Assembly (NCBI GenBank): GCA_015227615.1 | Contig: JAALGZ010000046.1 | Coordinates: forward strand, 230,882-294,881 | Direction of reading: 5' to 3' | DNA length: 64,000 nt | Origin: Labyrinthula sp. Ha | Taxonomy: Eukaryota; Sar; Bigyra; Labyrinthulida; Labyrinthulaceae | Shown: positions 11,920 to 22,500 of the stretch, one piece after another | Numbering within the stretch: position 1 is the first letter of the stretch | How the letters are laid out: every line of letters starts with the position of its first letter | Made by a program: the position numbers and the translations under genes | The notes under the pieces: model-generated | The model's database searches: none | Seen by the model: only the letters and a program-made list of their open reading frames with translations | What the model was told of the DNA's origin: nothing

Positions 11920-12690
11920 TAACTTCACGTCGATACTATGGATCCTCTCTCTGTTTCCATTCAAGGCTATAAATATACCTCCTTATTGATATGCAATTAT
12001 TCCAACTTCATTACTCCAATATTAACTAAATCCAAGTCAAATATCTCTGGAAAAATTATAAAACTTCTGAAAAAGATAAAAAAGAACCATAACACACGGG
12101 TAAAGTGTATATTTCCGGATCGTGGAACTGAATTCTCAAGCTTAGACTCTTTCTGTAACAAGAAGGGAATAAAAAGAGAGTACAGCAATATCTATTTTCT
12201 AAGTGAAAACGGCGAAGTAGAACGCTACAACAGATCTGTTATTTCCATGGTTAGAACTTTCCTAGCACAGGCTAACATATCTACCAGGCTCTGGTGTTAC
12301 TGCCTACTTCATAGCTGCAGAATTCTAAATATTATTATGAAAAAGATAGATCACTCACCTTATGAAACTGTTTTCAATAAAAAGCCACAAATAAATAACA
12401 TTCGAATGTTTGGATCTCGTGGACGCGCCCTTTTATCTACAAAGAAGGATAAATTCTTTAGGACTACTCCAATAGTTTATCTTGGCCGTGATCAAACTTC
12501 TCTGGCGCATTTATGTTTCAACCCAAAAAGTAAAAAAGTTCAACGTTTCAGAACTATAACACTTGATGAAATTGGAACTATTACCTCAGTTTATAGACAC
12601 ATCATTGATACTACATTCGAATCCTTAAAAAGGCCGATAAACTTGAAGCATCCGCCTAAAACATTAGAAGGAAACTCGACGATACTTTAT
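11920..12690 (+). pseudogene. Integrase core of copia element D
   Basis: The frame from 11938 encodes the copia integrase core. The first Asp lies at the start (TMDPLSVSIQGYKY), the second in CIFPDRGTEFSSL and the Glu in SENGEVERYNRSV, giving the D,D-E triad. It is followed by the conserved copia stretch SPYETVFNKKPQINNIRMFG. The reading frame shifts between about 12,655 and 12,690: reverse transcriptase continues in another frame with an acidic serine-rich linker. Confidence 0.85.
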
Positions 12691-14440
12691 TTGAAAAAGA
12701 TGCTCCTACACTCGATATTGTTGACTCTAGCGAAAAAAGTGAAGATAATGATCAATCAGGGAAGGCAGACTTGCCAAACTCCAACTCATCTCCGTCTTTT
12801 ACTCCAGATTCATCTTCTTCTATTTCCGATTCTAAGAATAGAATTGGCGACTTCAATATTACGCCTAATAATATTATTCATGAGAAGCCAAATAGGAAGC
12901 AACGAGTTCTGAATTTAGAAGCAAATTCTACTATAAGTGATTCCACAATTCCACCAAGAACTTATCATAGTATCAAATCAAGATCTGATGCTAAATTATG
13001 TTATGATGCCTATCAAAAAGAGATCGATAGTATCAAAAGAATCGGATCTTTTGATATCGTACTAAGACCTCCTACAAATATTGAAGTAATCCCATTGAAT
13101 GATGTGTTTAAATGCAAGACAAATACGTAAGGTGATTGGATCGCCAAAACCCGCATTTGTGCGAACAATGCAACACAACGAAGCAACTATTCTTCTACGG
13201 ATACCCGCTTCTACGCACCCGTCGCTCCTATTCAAACAATACGAATATTTATTACAATTACTTTAAACTTCAATATGTGGATGAGGCAACTGGACATAAC
13301 TGCAGCTTTCATTTACGGTCATCGCGACGAAATTATCTACCTTGAACTTCCAAAAGGGCATCCAACAAGGCAAAACAGCACGTTAGTATGGAAGACGGAG
13401 ACAAGCATTTATGGTCTAAGGCAAGCGCCAAAGGTTTGGCATAGAGCATTGACCACTGCACTGGAGCAGCTTAAGATGAAGTCGTTAATGAATGAACGAT
13501 GTCCTTTTATCAATGAGGGAAGGATGAAGATAATAGTACTTATCTATGTTGATGATTTACTATACGCCGGAACGGAAGATATGATAAATATGTCTGAAAA
13601 GTTCATGGAAAGCAAGTTTCAACTGAAATTCAACCTTGTAGCTGATACATACGTTGGATTACAACTCTTTCCTTCTAGACAGTCTTGTTTATTATCTGTT
13701 GCTCATCATATTACAAAACGATTTACTCGCAATCAACTTGAAGTATCTAAGAAGAAAGTCACTACTCCTTTGGCTAAAGAACTCAATAGTGACTCTTTCA
13801 AAATTTTATTTAACAAGAAGCAATACCAAGAAATTGTCGGTATTATTAATAATGTAACGCACCATGGGAGACCAGAAGTGGCTTACACTGTACATGTATT
13901 ATCCAGAGATATGTCTGCTCCTACCGCTGACACGTTTTCTGAAGCGCGAAGAACTTTGGGATATTTATTTGACGCAAAATATTTGGTTTTGAAATACGAC
14001 ACTATAAAGCTTAAAAACAATTTAAAGATGTTTCTCTATAGTTCATTTTCAAATGCACTTGGAATTCTTTCTGTTCATGAATTTGTTAATCTTCTCAACG
14101 ACAATTTAATCACTGTGAGATCTAAACTTGAACCTGTTGTTGTGAATAACTCTACAGAAGCTGAATACTTCGGAATTAATTTAGCCCTCCAGAAAATGAA
14201 GAGATATTTATTATCTTATGCGGCCTTAATATATATTTTCAGACGTTTGTGTATGTTGACAATCAACCTACTATGAGGATCACATTTAATGAAACTGCAG
14301 CTGGAAGAAATTGATAGTTAGATGCCCGTTTTCAATTTGCAAAGCAAGAACTTAAAGCCATGAAAGCATAGTTAATCTATGTTAAAACTGAAGAAAACCT
14401 TGCAGACATAATGACTAAAATGCTCCAAAGAAATAAAATA
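12680..14440 (+). pseudogene. Reverse transcriptase and RNase H of copia element D
   Basis: One frame runs from about 12,680 to 14,276 with a single TAA at 13128-13130. Motifs: MRQLDITAAFIYG (motif A), SIYGLRQAPKVWHRAL, LIYVDDLLYAGTEDM with the catalytic YVDD at about 13,545-13,556, and an RNase H-like end with NNSTEAEYFGINLALQ. Downstream, in another frame near 14,390, LADIMTK resembles the copia RNase H tail. The YVDD is intact, but the TAA removes the N-terminal fingers, so the copy is not functional as it stands. Confidence 0.87.
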
Positions 14441-14470
14441 AATACATTTAATAATAAAGTATACCACCTC

Positions 14471-14603
14471 TAATTAGGGAAGGTGTTGTATTTATATTTA
14501 GTTTGCGTATATATATATTGTTAGTTAGAGTTGGTATTCTAGAGTTATCTCTGAATACCAGACATACTTTAATTCTTCAACATAAGAAACAAAAACAAAA
14601 GCA
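14471..14603 (+). repeat. Polypurine tract and 3' LTR of copia element D
   Basis: The purine-rich TTAGGGAAGGTG precedes TTGTATTTATATTTAG at 14486, the counterpart of the 5' LTR start. The hairpin-forming inverted repeat is retained at about 14,533-14,563 (TGGTATTCTAGAG ... CTCTGAATACCA). The end at 14603 (AAAAGCA) gives a CA terminus and an ATCTA flank. Confidence 0.75.
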
Positions 14604-14736
14604 ATCTATTTGTAATTTTGTTTCTGATATCTTATCTTATCTATGTTTTAATATATAACATTATAAAACAATATAAACTTAAACCTGAGAAGTTTAATTC
14701 ATCAATATTGAAAAATCTTATATTTTACATATAAAG

Positions 14737-17502
14737 TTACCTTCTATTAAATCTAGGTATACTACTATTATTACTTTTTCCTTCATCTTCTAAACTTTCC
14801 AAGTTTTTTTGTGCTCTTCCAACTTGTGTTTGATTTACTTGTTTAGCAAACCTTAAACTACAAAAAGTTTCATCAACATCTCTATTTTCTGAAGAAATAT
14901 TAACTATCATTAATATTTTTCCTTCTCCTGCAAAACAAGGTCTTAATATTTGTGTCAATTTACTATTCCTATATGGAATATGTAAACTTGGTTGATTATT
15001 TATCATACTTAAACTACTATCCATAAAACTTTCTTCTTTTTTCTTTGCTCTCATAATACCTTGTTTATTTAAAGCAAGAAATACATCTGATAAGGCAGAA
15101 AGTGACTTGTTTATATTTTGTGTTTCTCTTAATCTTGCTCCAGTAACATTACTTTTTTTCAACCTTTCACTTCCTGCTAAATCACATAAACTTAAACTTC
15201 CTTTTAGCTTTGAACCTTTTCTTTCATGTGTTCCAGTTATAAAAATAGTAAATACAGAGTGTGATCTACTACTTCTCTCATTCATATCAGTTTTTTCAAC
15301 TTTTCTTCTATTCTCTGCTTTTACTAGTAACTTATATACATCTTCAACACTTCGAATATCCTCTTTTACAACATTTGTAACAATAATTTCTTTTTTACTT
15401 TCTCTAACTTCACATTTTTTCTTTTCTTGAGAAGCTCTTGCAAGTAAATCTTGAATATTTTCATTATATATTTCTAGAAAAGTTGCTTGTAATCTAAAAC
15501 TCCATCCCATTTTTTCAAGTTGTTGTTTATATTTCATAATATGCTCTGTACTTCTTGGTATTATTCCTGCATATTCTTCACTTCTTTTATCTCCTGTCAT
15601 AGTAAAAGTTTTTCCACTTCCTGTCTGTCCATAGGAAAATAAACATACATTATATCCATCTAAAGCAGATTGAATAAAAGAAGCAACTTCATCAAATACT
15701 TCTGTTTGTGTACTTTTCTGATTAAATACATGATTAAACTTGAATAAATATGGTTTTGATATTCTTCCAGAATTAGAATCAGATTCAACAAATAGTTTTA
15801 AACTTCTTTCGTCGGACCCAACTTCCAACTTATCTTTTTCTTCTATATTCTTTGGTTTTACTCTTGCAATAACTCTAACTGTTCCTTTTAAATTTTGTAT
15901 TTCATTTCTTAATTCTCTTTTCTCTCTTTCTGCATCAAATAACTTATCTTCCAGTTCTTTATATAAAACTTTAAAGTTATCAAACTCAATAAGTTTTCTT
16001 TGCATACCTTCTATTTCTATATTTAACTTATACAATTGTTCTGCTTCTTTCTTTTTTAATATCTCTTCTGAAGTTTTTCTTACTGCTTGAACTTCATCTT
16101 GTAAATTAGAAACTTCTTCTTCTAAACAACCATTCTTTTCACTTAATATATTTTTTTCTTCAACTATTTTTTTCATACTTTCTTCAAAAGTTTCTTTTTC
16201 TGATTTCAACTCTTGAGTTAATAATTCTAAGTTCTTTTCTAATTCTTCTTGTTTATTACTTGAATTATTTCTTAACTCATCAAACTCTTTTTCTTTTTGT
16301 TGAATAATATCTTTATATTCAGTTTCATTCTTATTCTTTTCTTTCTTATATTTTTCATTCTCTTCTTTAACTTCTTCCAACCTATTTAACAAATTTTTTA
16401 CATCACTTTCTTTCATAGCTTTTTCTGCTGCCAAATTTTGTTTCATTTCACTTACTTCAATATTTGAACTTTCCAGCTTACTTATAAACTCAACAACTTG
16501 TTTTCTACTTTCTTTCAACTCTTCTTCTACTTTTACAACTCTCTTTTTTTCTTCTTCAAACTTTTCATTTGTAAACTCTAATTTCCCTTCTAAACCTTGT
16601 TTTTCCAAAGTTAACTTTAGATTAGTTTCTTTTTCTCTTGATAAAGTTTCTTCTTTCTCTTTTAAGAGTTTTTCTTTTTGTTCAATCTTATCACTCAACT
16701 CTTTTATCTCTTTCTCCTTATTTTTTCTTTTCTGCTCAAACTCTTGCTTCATATTTTCTATTTCTTTAATTCCTTCTTTTTTTGTTTCTTCACTTTCTCT
16801 TTTTATATCTTCTTTTTCTTTTCCTATTCTCATATTTTCTAATTTCATCTTTTCAACTTCTGCATTTAAACAAACTTCTGTTTCTCTTAATCTTTCGATT
16901 TCTATTTTTTCTTCTTCCATTTGACATTTATACTCTTCAACTTCCTTTAATAAAATATTTTTTTCTCCTACTAATTTTATATTTTCTTCATGTTTTATAA
17001 TAACTTTTTCTCCAAGCCCTTTTGTCATTTTTATATATTTTATTTCATTTCCTTCTAAACTTTCAACTAAGTTATTCATATTCTTTGAGTTTTCTTTTAT
17101 TGCTTCTGCTAATCTTTTTGTTTCCATATTTAAATATTCTTTTGCATATCCAGTTATTCTTTGTTTTGGTTTTGTTTTTTTCAATGCTTCTTTCATTTCT
17201 TCTTGTGTTAAATTATTTTCTTTTATTAGTTTATTTATTTGTTCTATTGAATAACTTTTATATAGTTCTTCAATATCTATATCAAACTTATAAGTTTTTT
17301 CTTTCAACAAATTATCTAAATTTTTTGCTGGTGATGAATATGATTGAGTTGAATTTATTCTTTTACGAAATGTTCTTCTAGAATATCCTGGTTCAGGTAA
17401 TTTACTTTTAATTTCCAAGGACGAAGGTGTATTTTGTATATTGAGTGTATTACTTGTATTAATATTTTCTGAATCTACTTGATTTGAATCCACAAAAGGC
17501 AT
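14737..17502 (-). CDS. Kinesin-14 (C-terminal, minus-end-directed motor)
   Basis: This is a 921-residue protein with the motor at the C-terminus, the defining layout of kinesin-14 (Kar3/Ncd type). Residues about 100-540 are a Lys/Glu-rich coiled coil for dimerisation. The motor starts at GTVRVIARVKP (540) and has the P-loop GQTGSGKT (625-632), switch I NERSSRSH (741-748) and switch II DLAGSE (774-779), then the microtubule-binding HIPYRNSKLTQIL. ATP hydrolysis drives movement toward microtubule minus ends; members focus spindle poles or transport cargo. The N-terminal 100 residues are Ser/Asn-rich and may be a second microtubule-binding tail. All motor residues I checked are present and there is no intron. 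The gene ends in TAA a few bases before AT-rich spacer. A shared upstream motif lies at 17615-17630. Confidence 0.97.
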   Translation of the reverse strand: MPFVDSNQVDSENINTSNTLNIQNTPSSLEIKSKLPEPGYSRRTFRKRINSTQSYSSPAKNLDNLLKEKTYKFDIDIEELYKSYSIEQINKLIKENNLTQEEMKEALKKTKPKQRITGYAKEYLNMETKRLAEAIKENSKNMNNLVESLEGNEIKYIKMTKGLGEKVIIKHEENIKLVGEKNILLKEVEEYKCQMEEEKIEIERLRETEVCLNAEVEKMKLENMRIGKEKEDIKRESEETKKEGIKEIENMKQEFEQKRKNKEKEIKELSDKIEQKEKLLKEKEETLSREKETNLKLTLEKQGLEGKLEFTNEKFEEEKKRVVKVEEELKESRKQVVEFISKLESSNIEVSEMKQNLAAEKAMKESDVKNLLNRLEEVKEENEKYKKEKNKNETEYKDIIQQKEKEFDELRNNSSNKQEELEKNLELLTQELKSEKETFEESMKKIVEEKNILSEKNGCLEEEVSNLQDEVQAVRKTSEEILKKKEAEQLYKLNIEIEGMQRKLIEFDNFKVLYKELEDKLFDAEREKRELRNEIQNLKGTVRVIARVKPKNIEEKDKLEVGSDERSLKLFVESDSNSGRISKPYLFKFNHVFNQKSTQTEVFDEVASFIQSALDGYNVCLFSYGQTGSGKTFTMTGDKRSEEYAGIIPRSTEHIMKYKQQLEKMGWSFRLQATFLEIYNENIQDLLARASQEKKKCEVRESKKEIIVTNVVKEDIRSVEDVYKLLVKAENRRKVEKTDMNERSSRSHSVFTIFITGTHERKGSKLKGSLSLCDLAGSERLKKSNVTGARLRETQNINKSLSALSDVFLALNKQGIMRAKKKEESFMDSSLSMINNQPSLHIPYRNSKLTQILRPCFAGEGKILMIVNISSENRDVDETFCSLRFAKQVNQTQVGRAQKNLESLEDEGKSNNSSIPRFNRR

Positions 17503-17614
17503 TTATCAGCTTTTATATAATTTTTCTATGGTGTTTATTTCAAGATTTTCTTTTGCAAATGATTTTGTTTTGAAGAGATTTCTTTTGTTGATTTCTTAAC
17601 TGCTTCTTTTATTC

Positions 17615-17630
17615 AATATTTTGGGCAATT
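17615..17630 (-). promoter_or_regulatory. Shared upstream motif AATTGCCCAAAATATT (kinesin-14)
   Basis: It lies 113 bp upstream of the kinesin-14 start and reads AATTGCCCAAAATATT in the gene's sense. The first 15 bases recur exactly at 31801-31815 and 55856-55870, and a two-mismatch form lies upstream of eS7. A GC-containing 15-mer repeated three times in AT-rich DNA, each time just upstream of a gene start, suggests a transcription-factor site or core promoter element. This is inference. Confidence 0.5.
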
Positions 17631-17771
17631 GAAATTATAATGTCCAATAGAGACACTATTCCGGGAAATTGAATTTTATTCGGGATATTTGTCCCGTTTA
17701 TTTTTTCTATTTAATATAAAGAAATATTTTTTATTTTTTCCTTAAGAAGGAAATAGAATAAAATAAATATT

Positions 17772-18170
17772 TTATTTGTATAACTTAGATAAAACAATAT
17801 TTCCAACTCCAAACATAATAAATCCAGACAAACATACAACTTGAAATCCAAGTTGAATTATATTTTCTTTTTCGTCTATATAATATTCTTCATCTATACT
17901 AACACATGTTTCTGAAGTTGCTTCACTTCTTAAACTTTGAGTTCTTAATCCACTTTTATATTCAACAGCAGTTTTCCGTTGAGGTTGATTTTCACTGCAG
18001 AGGATTTTCTGGGAAAGTCGAGCCTGTCGATAGAGAAGAGTGTAGAGTGAGATTGCTCTATGATTTCGTGAAATAAGTCGCTTTGGTATATTTAATTTTT
18101 GTATACGCTTTACCAAGAGGAGCAGTATGATTGTTAAAATAGGTTTTATCCAAATCTCTATTCGTTTCAT
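17772..18170 (-). CDS. Small putative membrane protein, unknown function
   Basis: This 132-residue frame has a hydrophobic N-terminal segment (ILTIILLLLV, about residues 11-20) and a longer hydrophobic C-terminal segment (about residues 104-126, ending in SKLYK). The C-terminal segment could be a tail anchor. The second half (from about residue 70) has the same A-rich codon style as the neighbouring kinesin gene, which supports coding there. The first half is less convincing, and the true start or an intron may lie inside it. It shares a 137-bp divergent upstream region with eS7. I do not recognise the family. Confidence 0.5.
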   Translation of the reverse strand: MKRIEIWIKPILTIILLLLVKRIQKLNIPKRLISRNHRAISLYTLLYRQARLSQKILCSENQPQRKTAVEYKSGLRTQSLRSEATSETCVSIDEEYYIDEKENIIQLGFQVVCLSGFIMFGVGNIVLSKLYK

Positions 18171-18249
18171 CTTTATTTAGAATAGGCCACATGGCCATAT
18201 ACAATGACTAAAAGAGACATAATGTTATGTCTGATAAAGCCAATCAACA

Positions 18250-18267
18250 AATTACCCAAAATTTTAT
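18250..18267 (+). promoter_or_regulatory. Variant of shared upstream motif between divergent genes
   Basis: AATTACCCAAAATTTT lies 41 bp upstream of the eS7 start and 80 bp from the start of the divergent small membrane protein. It differs at two positions from the element found upstream of kinesin-14 and ROCO. A single element could serve both divergent genes. Confidence 0.4.
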
Positions 18268-18307
18268 TTTTAATAAATTTTAGAAACCAATACAAACAAA
18301 AAAAGAA

Positions 18308-18811
18308 ATGGCACCAAAAGAAAATCTTGCAAAAACAGTTGAAAAACAATTGAGTAAATTAAACTCACCATTAAAAGTTCTATCAGCAGTAGAAGTTCCT
18401 ACATCAAATGGATCATGCTTATTAGTATTTATTCCATACAAACAATTATCTACATATAAAAAAACAGCTTCTGAACTTCAATCAAAACTTTCTCAAACAA
18501 CTATTTTTATAGCTCAAAGAACAGTTTTAGGAAAAAATCATACAAGATATCCAGGTGTAAAAGCAGGAACTCCAAGACCTAACTCAAGAACATTAAGTTC
18601 AGTTCAAGATAATATGTTGAATGATTTATGTTATCCAACAGAAGTTGTTGGAAAAAGAATTAGATATAACAAAGATGGAACAAAAATTGTTAAAATATTT
18701 CTTGATCCAACAGTTAAAGAGGAAGTGGAAGATAAATTAGAAGCTTTTGAAGCTGTGTATTCAAAACTTACTAATAAGAAAGCTATTTTTAGTTTTCCAG
18801 TTGAAGTTTAA
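18308..18811 (+). CDS. RPS7: Small-subunit ribosomal protein eS7
   Basis: The 167-residue protein matches eukaryotic eS7 along its length. Features seen: LLVFIPYKQLSTYKK, IFIAQRTVLG followed by a basic loop, PNSRTLSSVQDNMLNDL, YPTEVVGKRIRYNKDGTKI, and the C-terminal end AIFSFPVEV. These correspond to the conserved FVP...Q, VFIAQR, RSRTLTAVHD, FPSEIVGKRIR and NFEFPE segments of the family. It is a structural protein of the 40S subunit, near the platform side. It is about 25 residues shorter at the N-terminus than the animal protein and has no intron. The stop lies 4 bp from the stop of the convergent RRM gene. Confidence 0.97.
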   Translation: MAPKENLAKTVEKQLSKLNSPLKVLSAVEVPTSNGSCLLVFIPYKQLSTYKKTASELQSKLSQTTIFIAQRTVLGKNHTRYPGVKAGTPRPNSRTLSSVQDNMLNDLCYPTEVVGKRIRYNKDGTKIVKIFLDPTVKEEVEDKLEAFEAVYSKLTNKKAIFSFPVEV

Positions 18812-18815
18812 ATCT

Positions 18816-19514
18816 TTAAGATTTATTACTTTTTCTTCTTTTTGCTGCTAAATAATTTAGATTGGGTTCTCTTTTACGAGTTTTAGACCATAAACGACCT
18901 TTTTCATCACGAAAACTACCTTTTGGACGTGAATTTGATTCATAATCTATTTTGACTTCACGTTCTTTTACTTTTATTATTTTTCCTTTATTCCATTCTT
19001 TTATTATTCTTCTTAAACTATTTTTTTCTTTAAATTCAACAAAACCAAATCCTTTTAATTTGTCTGTTTGATTCCAACGTGCTAAACGGACAGATTCTAT
19101 TTGTCCAAAATGTTCAAAACTTTGTTTAAAAGATTCTTCCGTTAAAATATAAGGAAGGTTTTTAACGAACAAAAGACGACAGTCATCAGGAAGAGAATCA
19201 AGAGATATTTGTTTACGTTCTGCTTTAGGATTAGCTGGAAGAATATCAATAAAACGGTTTTTAAGTTTTTGTTTATGTGAAGATAAAGATTTTAGAAAAA
19301 TTTCGTGTGTTTTGAACGTAACTATTGCATATCCCTTTGATCTACCAGAATCTTGAAAAGTTGGCATATTTATAGTAGTTATTTCATCAGAATCAATATT
19401 AGAGTGGGTCTTTAAAAAGTTTTTCAGGTCTTCTTCTGAGCTTTCATACGGTAAACCCGATATATAAGCTTGCACTTGAGTGGATTCGTATTTCTTTGTT
19501 TTTTTATCTGTCAT
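18816..19514 (-). CDS. Two-RRM RNA-binding protein (nucleolin/Nsr1-like)
   Basis: The 232-residue protein contains two RNA-recognition motifs. RRM1 (about residues 15-92) has RNP2 AYISGLPY and RNP1 SKGYAIVTF. RRM2 (about residues 113-191) has RNP2 LLFVKNLPY and RNP1 LKGFGFVEF. The tail is strongly basic (KTRKREP, AAKRRKSNKS) and could act as a nuclear or nucleolar localisation signal. Two tandem RRMs with a basic tail suggest a role in pre-rRNA or other nuclear RNA processing, but the layout is shared by many RNA-binding proteins. Both RRMs keep their aromatic RNP residues. The gene is convergent with eS7. Confidence 0.9.
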   Translation of the reverse strand: MTDKKTKKYESTQVQAYISGLPYESSEEDLKNFLKTHSNIDSDEITTINMPTFQDSGRSKGYAIVTFKTHEIFLKSLSSHKQKLKNRFIDILPANPKAERKQISLDSLPDDCRLLFVKNLPYILTEESFKQSFEHFGQIESVRLARWNQTDKLKGFGFVEFKEKNSLRRIIKEWNKGKIIKVKEREVKIDYESNSRPKGSFRDEKGRLWSKTRKREPNLNYLAAKRRKSNKS

Positions 19515-22500
19515 TATTTAGCTGTGGTAATGCCATATTGTTATTCTTGCGAAAATAGTTTTCTTATAATAAAATTGATTCATATATAAAAGAAAACTTT
19601 AAAAATAGAATATAGAGTTAAACTTAATTGTTTAATAAATTTTTACTATTCTTAATTAATATTAGATAACAAGATTTATGACATATAGAAAAAGAAGAAC
19701 CCTTAGAGAAAAGTGAAACAACTTTGTTCTAATAAGAGCTCTTGTTCTTCACTAATTTCTAAAATTTCTTAGAATATAAATTCATTAAAATTTATAGATC
19801 ATCTTATTTTCAATTCCTAAATTAATTGATAATTAATCTAAGTTTCTATATTTAAACATTGTACCTGGCTGTGTTTGACATTGCAATTGTTATTCTATAG
19901 ACTTAACCCTTCAGTTGTAGTGTTTTGTATATTATTTAGATACAATTTTATCTCAAATTCTCTTATTTAATCGTAGTTTTTTTTATTTGTTTATCCTAAA
20001 TTTGCATTAGAAAGGTGATATTTTCCCCTTAGCTGAAAATTTGATTTTCCTTGCTGTATCAGGGACCTCCTGTACTTTAACGTGACTAACACTTATGGAT
20101 AAGTTTCTCTAATCATGATTTCAATTGAATCTGGATCCCAGTCTTTGCGCAAAGAATTATTTCCCGTTATTCAGCTTTCTGTTATTCTATCATCTTCATA
20201 AATATGTTTCTTTTGCAGGAGAGAGTATAACGAGCAAGAAAGGTACTCTTTCAACCTTTCCCTAAGACGTATATATTATCTAAATATTTTTTTCCTCTTA
20301 ATTTTCTTTTTTGCAACTTTTTTGGGCCCAAACCACAATATAATTATACAGTTTCCACCAATAAATCATCGAGACAAGTAGCATTTCCTTTCAGAGTACC
20401 TAGGATTCTTTTATTTCTATCTTGGAGACGTGGACTAAGAACAAGTTGCATATCTCCATTGATACGATCCTTATGAAATGTAAAATACTCAACAAACTGT
20501 ATTCTAAAACTTAAATTCACTCCACCTTGGTTCTATTTGCCTCTTCATCTCCTTCAAGAACTAATAGAAAATGAATTAGTTAGGTCATTATTCGCTCCAA
20601 CCGTTTACAAGGCAATTAACATTCAGAGGCTAATAGCATCATATGTTATCATTTCCGTACTCATAGTAGCAACCTTCCCACGCTATCACATCATATATGC
20701 TGCTCGCGTAGCTACATGAGTATTGTATTATAATGTTTTTTTTTGTCAGTCATTGTAAATGGCATCTTAATAATTGAAAAACGGTAAATTGTTGGCGCCT
20801 TCCATTTGCTCCTAGAATATCTGAATATACTTCAAAATAGTGTGAGATATCTTTGGTATAACAAAGTATATAGAGCTCAAGATATTTCTCATCCGATACG
20901 AAGAACCATACATTTTAGTGTTTTTCTTGCTAGATTCAGTCGAGCTTAAGTAGAGTCCTAGGTTTTGCATTATTGTATGTTGAGTGGTTGCTATTTTCAA
21001 TCTCCACCATCTCCTGAGATTCTCTGGATGGGATGAAATTGTAGTATTGATAAAAACTTCCTCAATAATATTTGTGAACACACTGTCACAGGATTTTCTT
21101 TCCTATATTTATTTAACCAATTCTCAGGAAGTCAATCTCTACATGAAGGTTTAGCAAGACAGCTTCTACAGGAAACTAATCCACGATACCTAATAAAGCT
21201 TGAAAACTATCTGTGCAAATGATTGGGTACTACTAATACTTTTCAATTTAATGTACTTTACTAATTTTCAAACACTATGTGTTAATATATTTGGGGTTTC
21301 TATAAGTGCAGTTACAGGGCACATTTATATTGCAGGTATATTCAATAGACGATAATGACCAATTCTTAATCTCTATCCTAACATTTTTCTTTTTTTATCA
21401 ACAAAATGCATCACCCTAACTCTAATGTATCACTATTTTAATAATTCTTTTTATTTACGACTAAGTGTCAAAGTTAGTTGAAATAAGCTTTACATGTGGC
21501 GCGCTATACATCTGCACCTACTATTCATCCATAAAATAAGTTACCCAAACAGGTTAATACCATGACTCCGATATATCGTAAGAACCCATCCTTTTAAATT
21601 CATATATCTTCAACTTCATAGGTGCAGCACCATGTCTAATCAACCCATACTAAACTTTATCGCCTATGACTTTATCAAGGATCTGTTCCTAACATTCTGG
21701 ACAATCTTTTATGATATCTACTCTTAAATACCTTTATTACCTAATAATTACGTTTTACTCAAAAAACCCAAGATACATAATCCAAGTTTATAAATATCTA
21801 GTTTGAAAATTCCGGATTCAGCTTACTCGCAATACGAGTCTTGTTTGATTCCTTCCTGTCAACATGGGATACGGGATTAGACTTACTTTGAGCACACCAA
21901 CACCTTCTATTGAAATATATTGAGGTGTAAAAAATATACTATGGTTACTACTATTTATGAGTTCAAATTCTGACAACTCGTTTCCTACGTAGTACTGGAA
22001 TTATCTTTTCTGAGTTTTGGTATCGCCTTTCATGAATAGTGCATATGCATATAAGAGCAATTGATTACGGCGCTGCTCTTATAAATGTTTAAATAAATTT
22101 TCGGAAAATCCAAATATGGCCAAAAAGAACATATACGGGTTATTATCTTAATAGATGTCTTATTAAAGCTCTCAAAGGATGATAAAAGCTTTTTTTATAT
22201 CTGCTGAATCTTAATGTAATGATAACGTCAGTCCTTGAGAATAACTTCATTAAAGCGATTAGGCGACATTTATTCTTCATATAATAAAAACTTGTAAAAA
22301 TTATCTCCCTCAACTTTATTAACAATTTCTCAAATTAAGAGGTTTGATTACCAGATGTACCACTTTCTATTAGGGCAAAAAAATTATTCTCGAGAAATGA
22401 ACAAAAAACTCTAAATAAACCAAGCTGTTTTTCTAGGCAGAAATATTCATTTAAATCAAAGCTATAACCATTGTATATTTGACCTATGCTTAACCAAAGG

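Larger units (their letters stand above)
9575..14603 (+). mobile_element. Decayed Ty1/copia LTR retrotransposon D
   Basis: Two direct repeats bound the element at 9575-~9719 and 14486-14603. The outer flanks AGCTA (9570-9574) and ATCTA (14604-14608) look like a 5-bp target duplication with one change. Inside, the order protease, integrase, reverse transcriptase, RNase H is that of Ty1/copia, with integrase before RT. A purine-rich tract (TTAGGGAAGGTG) precedes the 3' LTR. Frameshifts and stops break the polyprotein, and the two LTRs differ at many positions, so this is an old, dead insertion. Confidence 0.88.

Noticed and set aside
15107-17381. Several open frames on the + strand with hydrophobic, membrane-like sequence
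   Set aside because: They are antisense shadows of the Lys/Glu-rich kinesin coiled coil, whose complement reads as Phe/Leu/Ser-rich.
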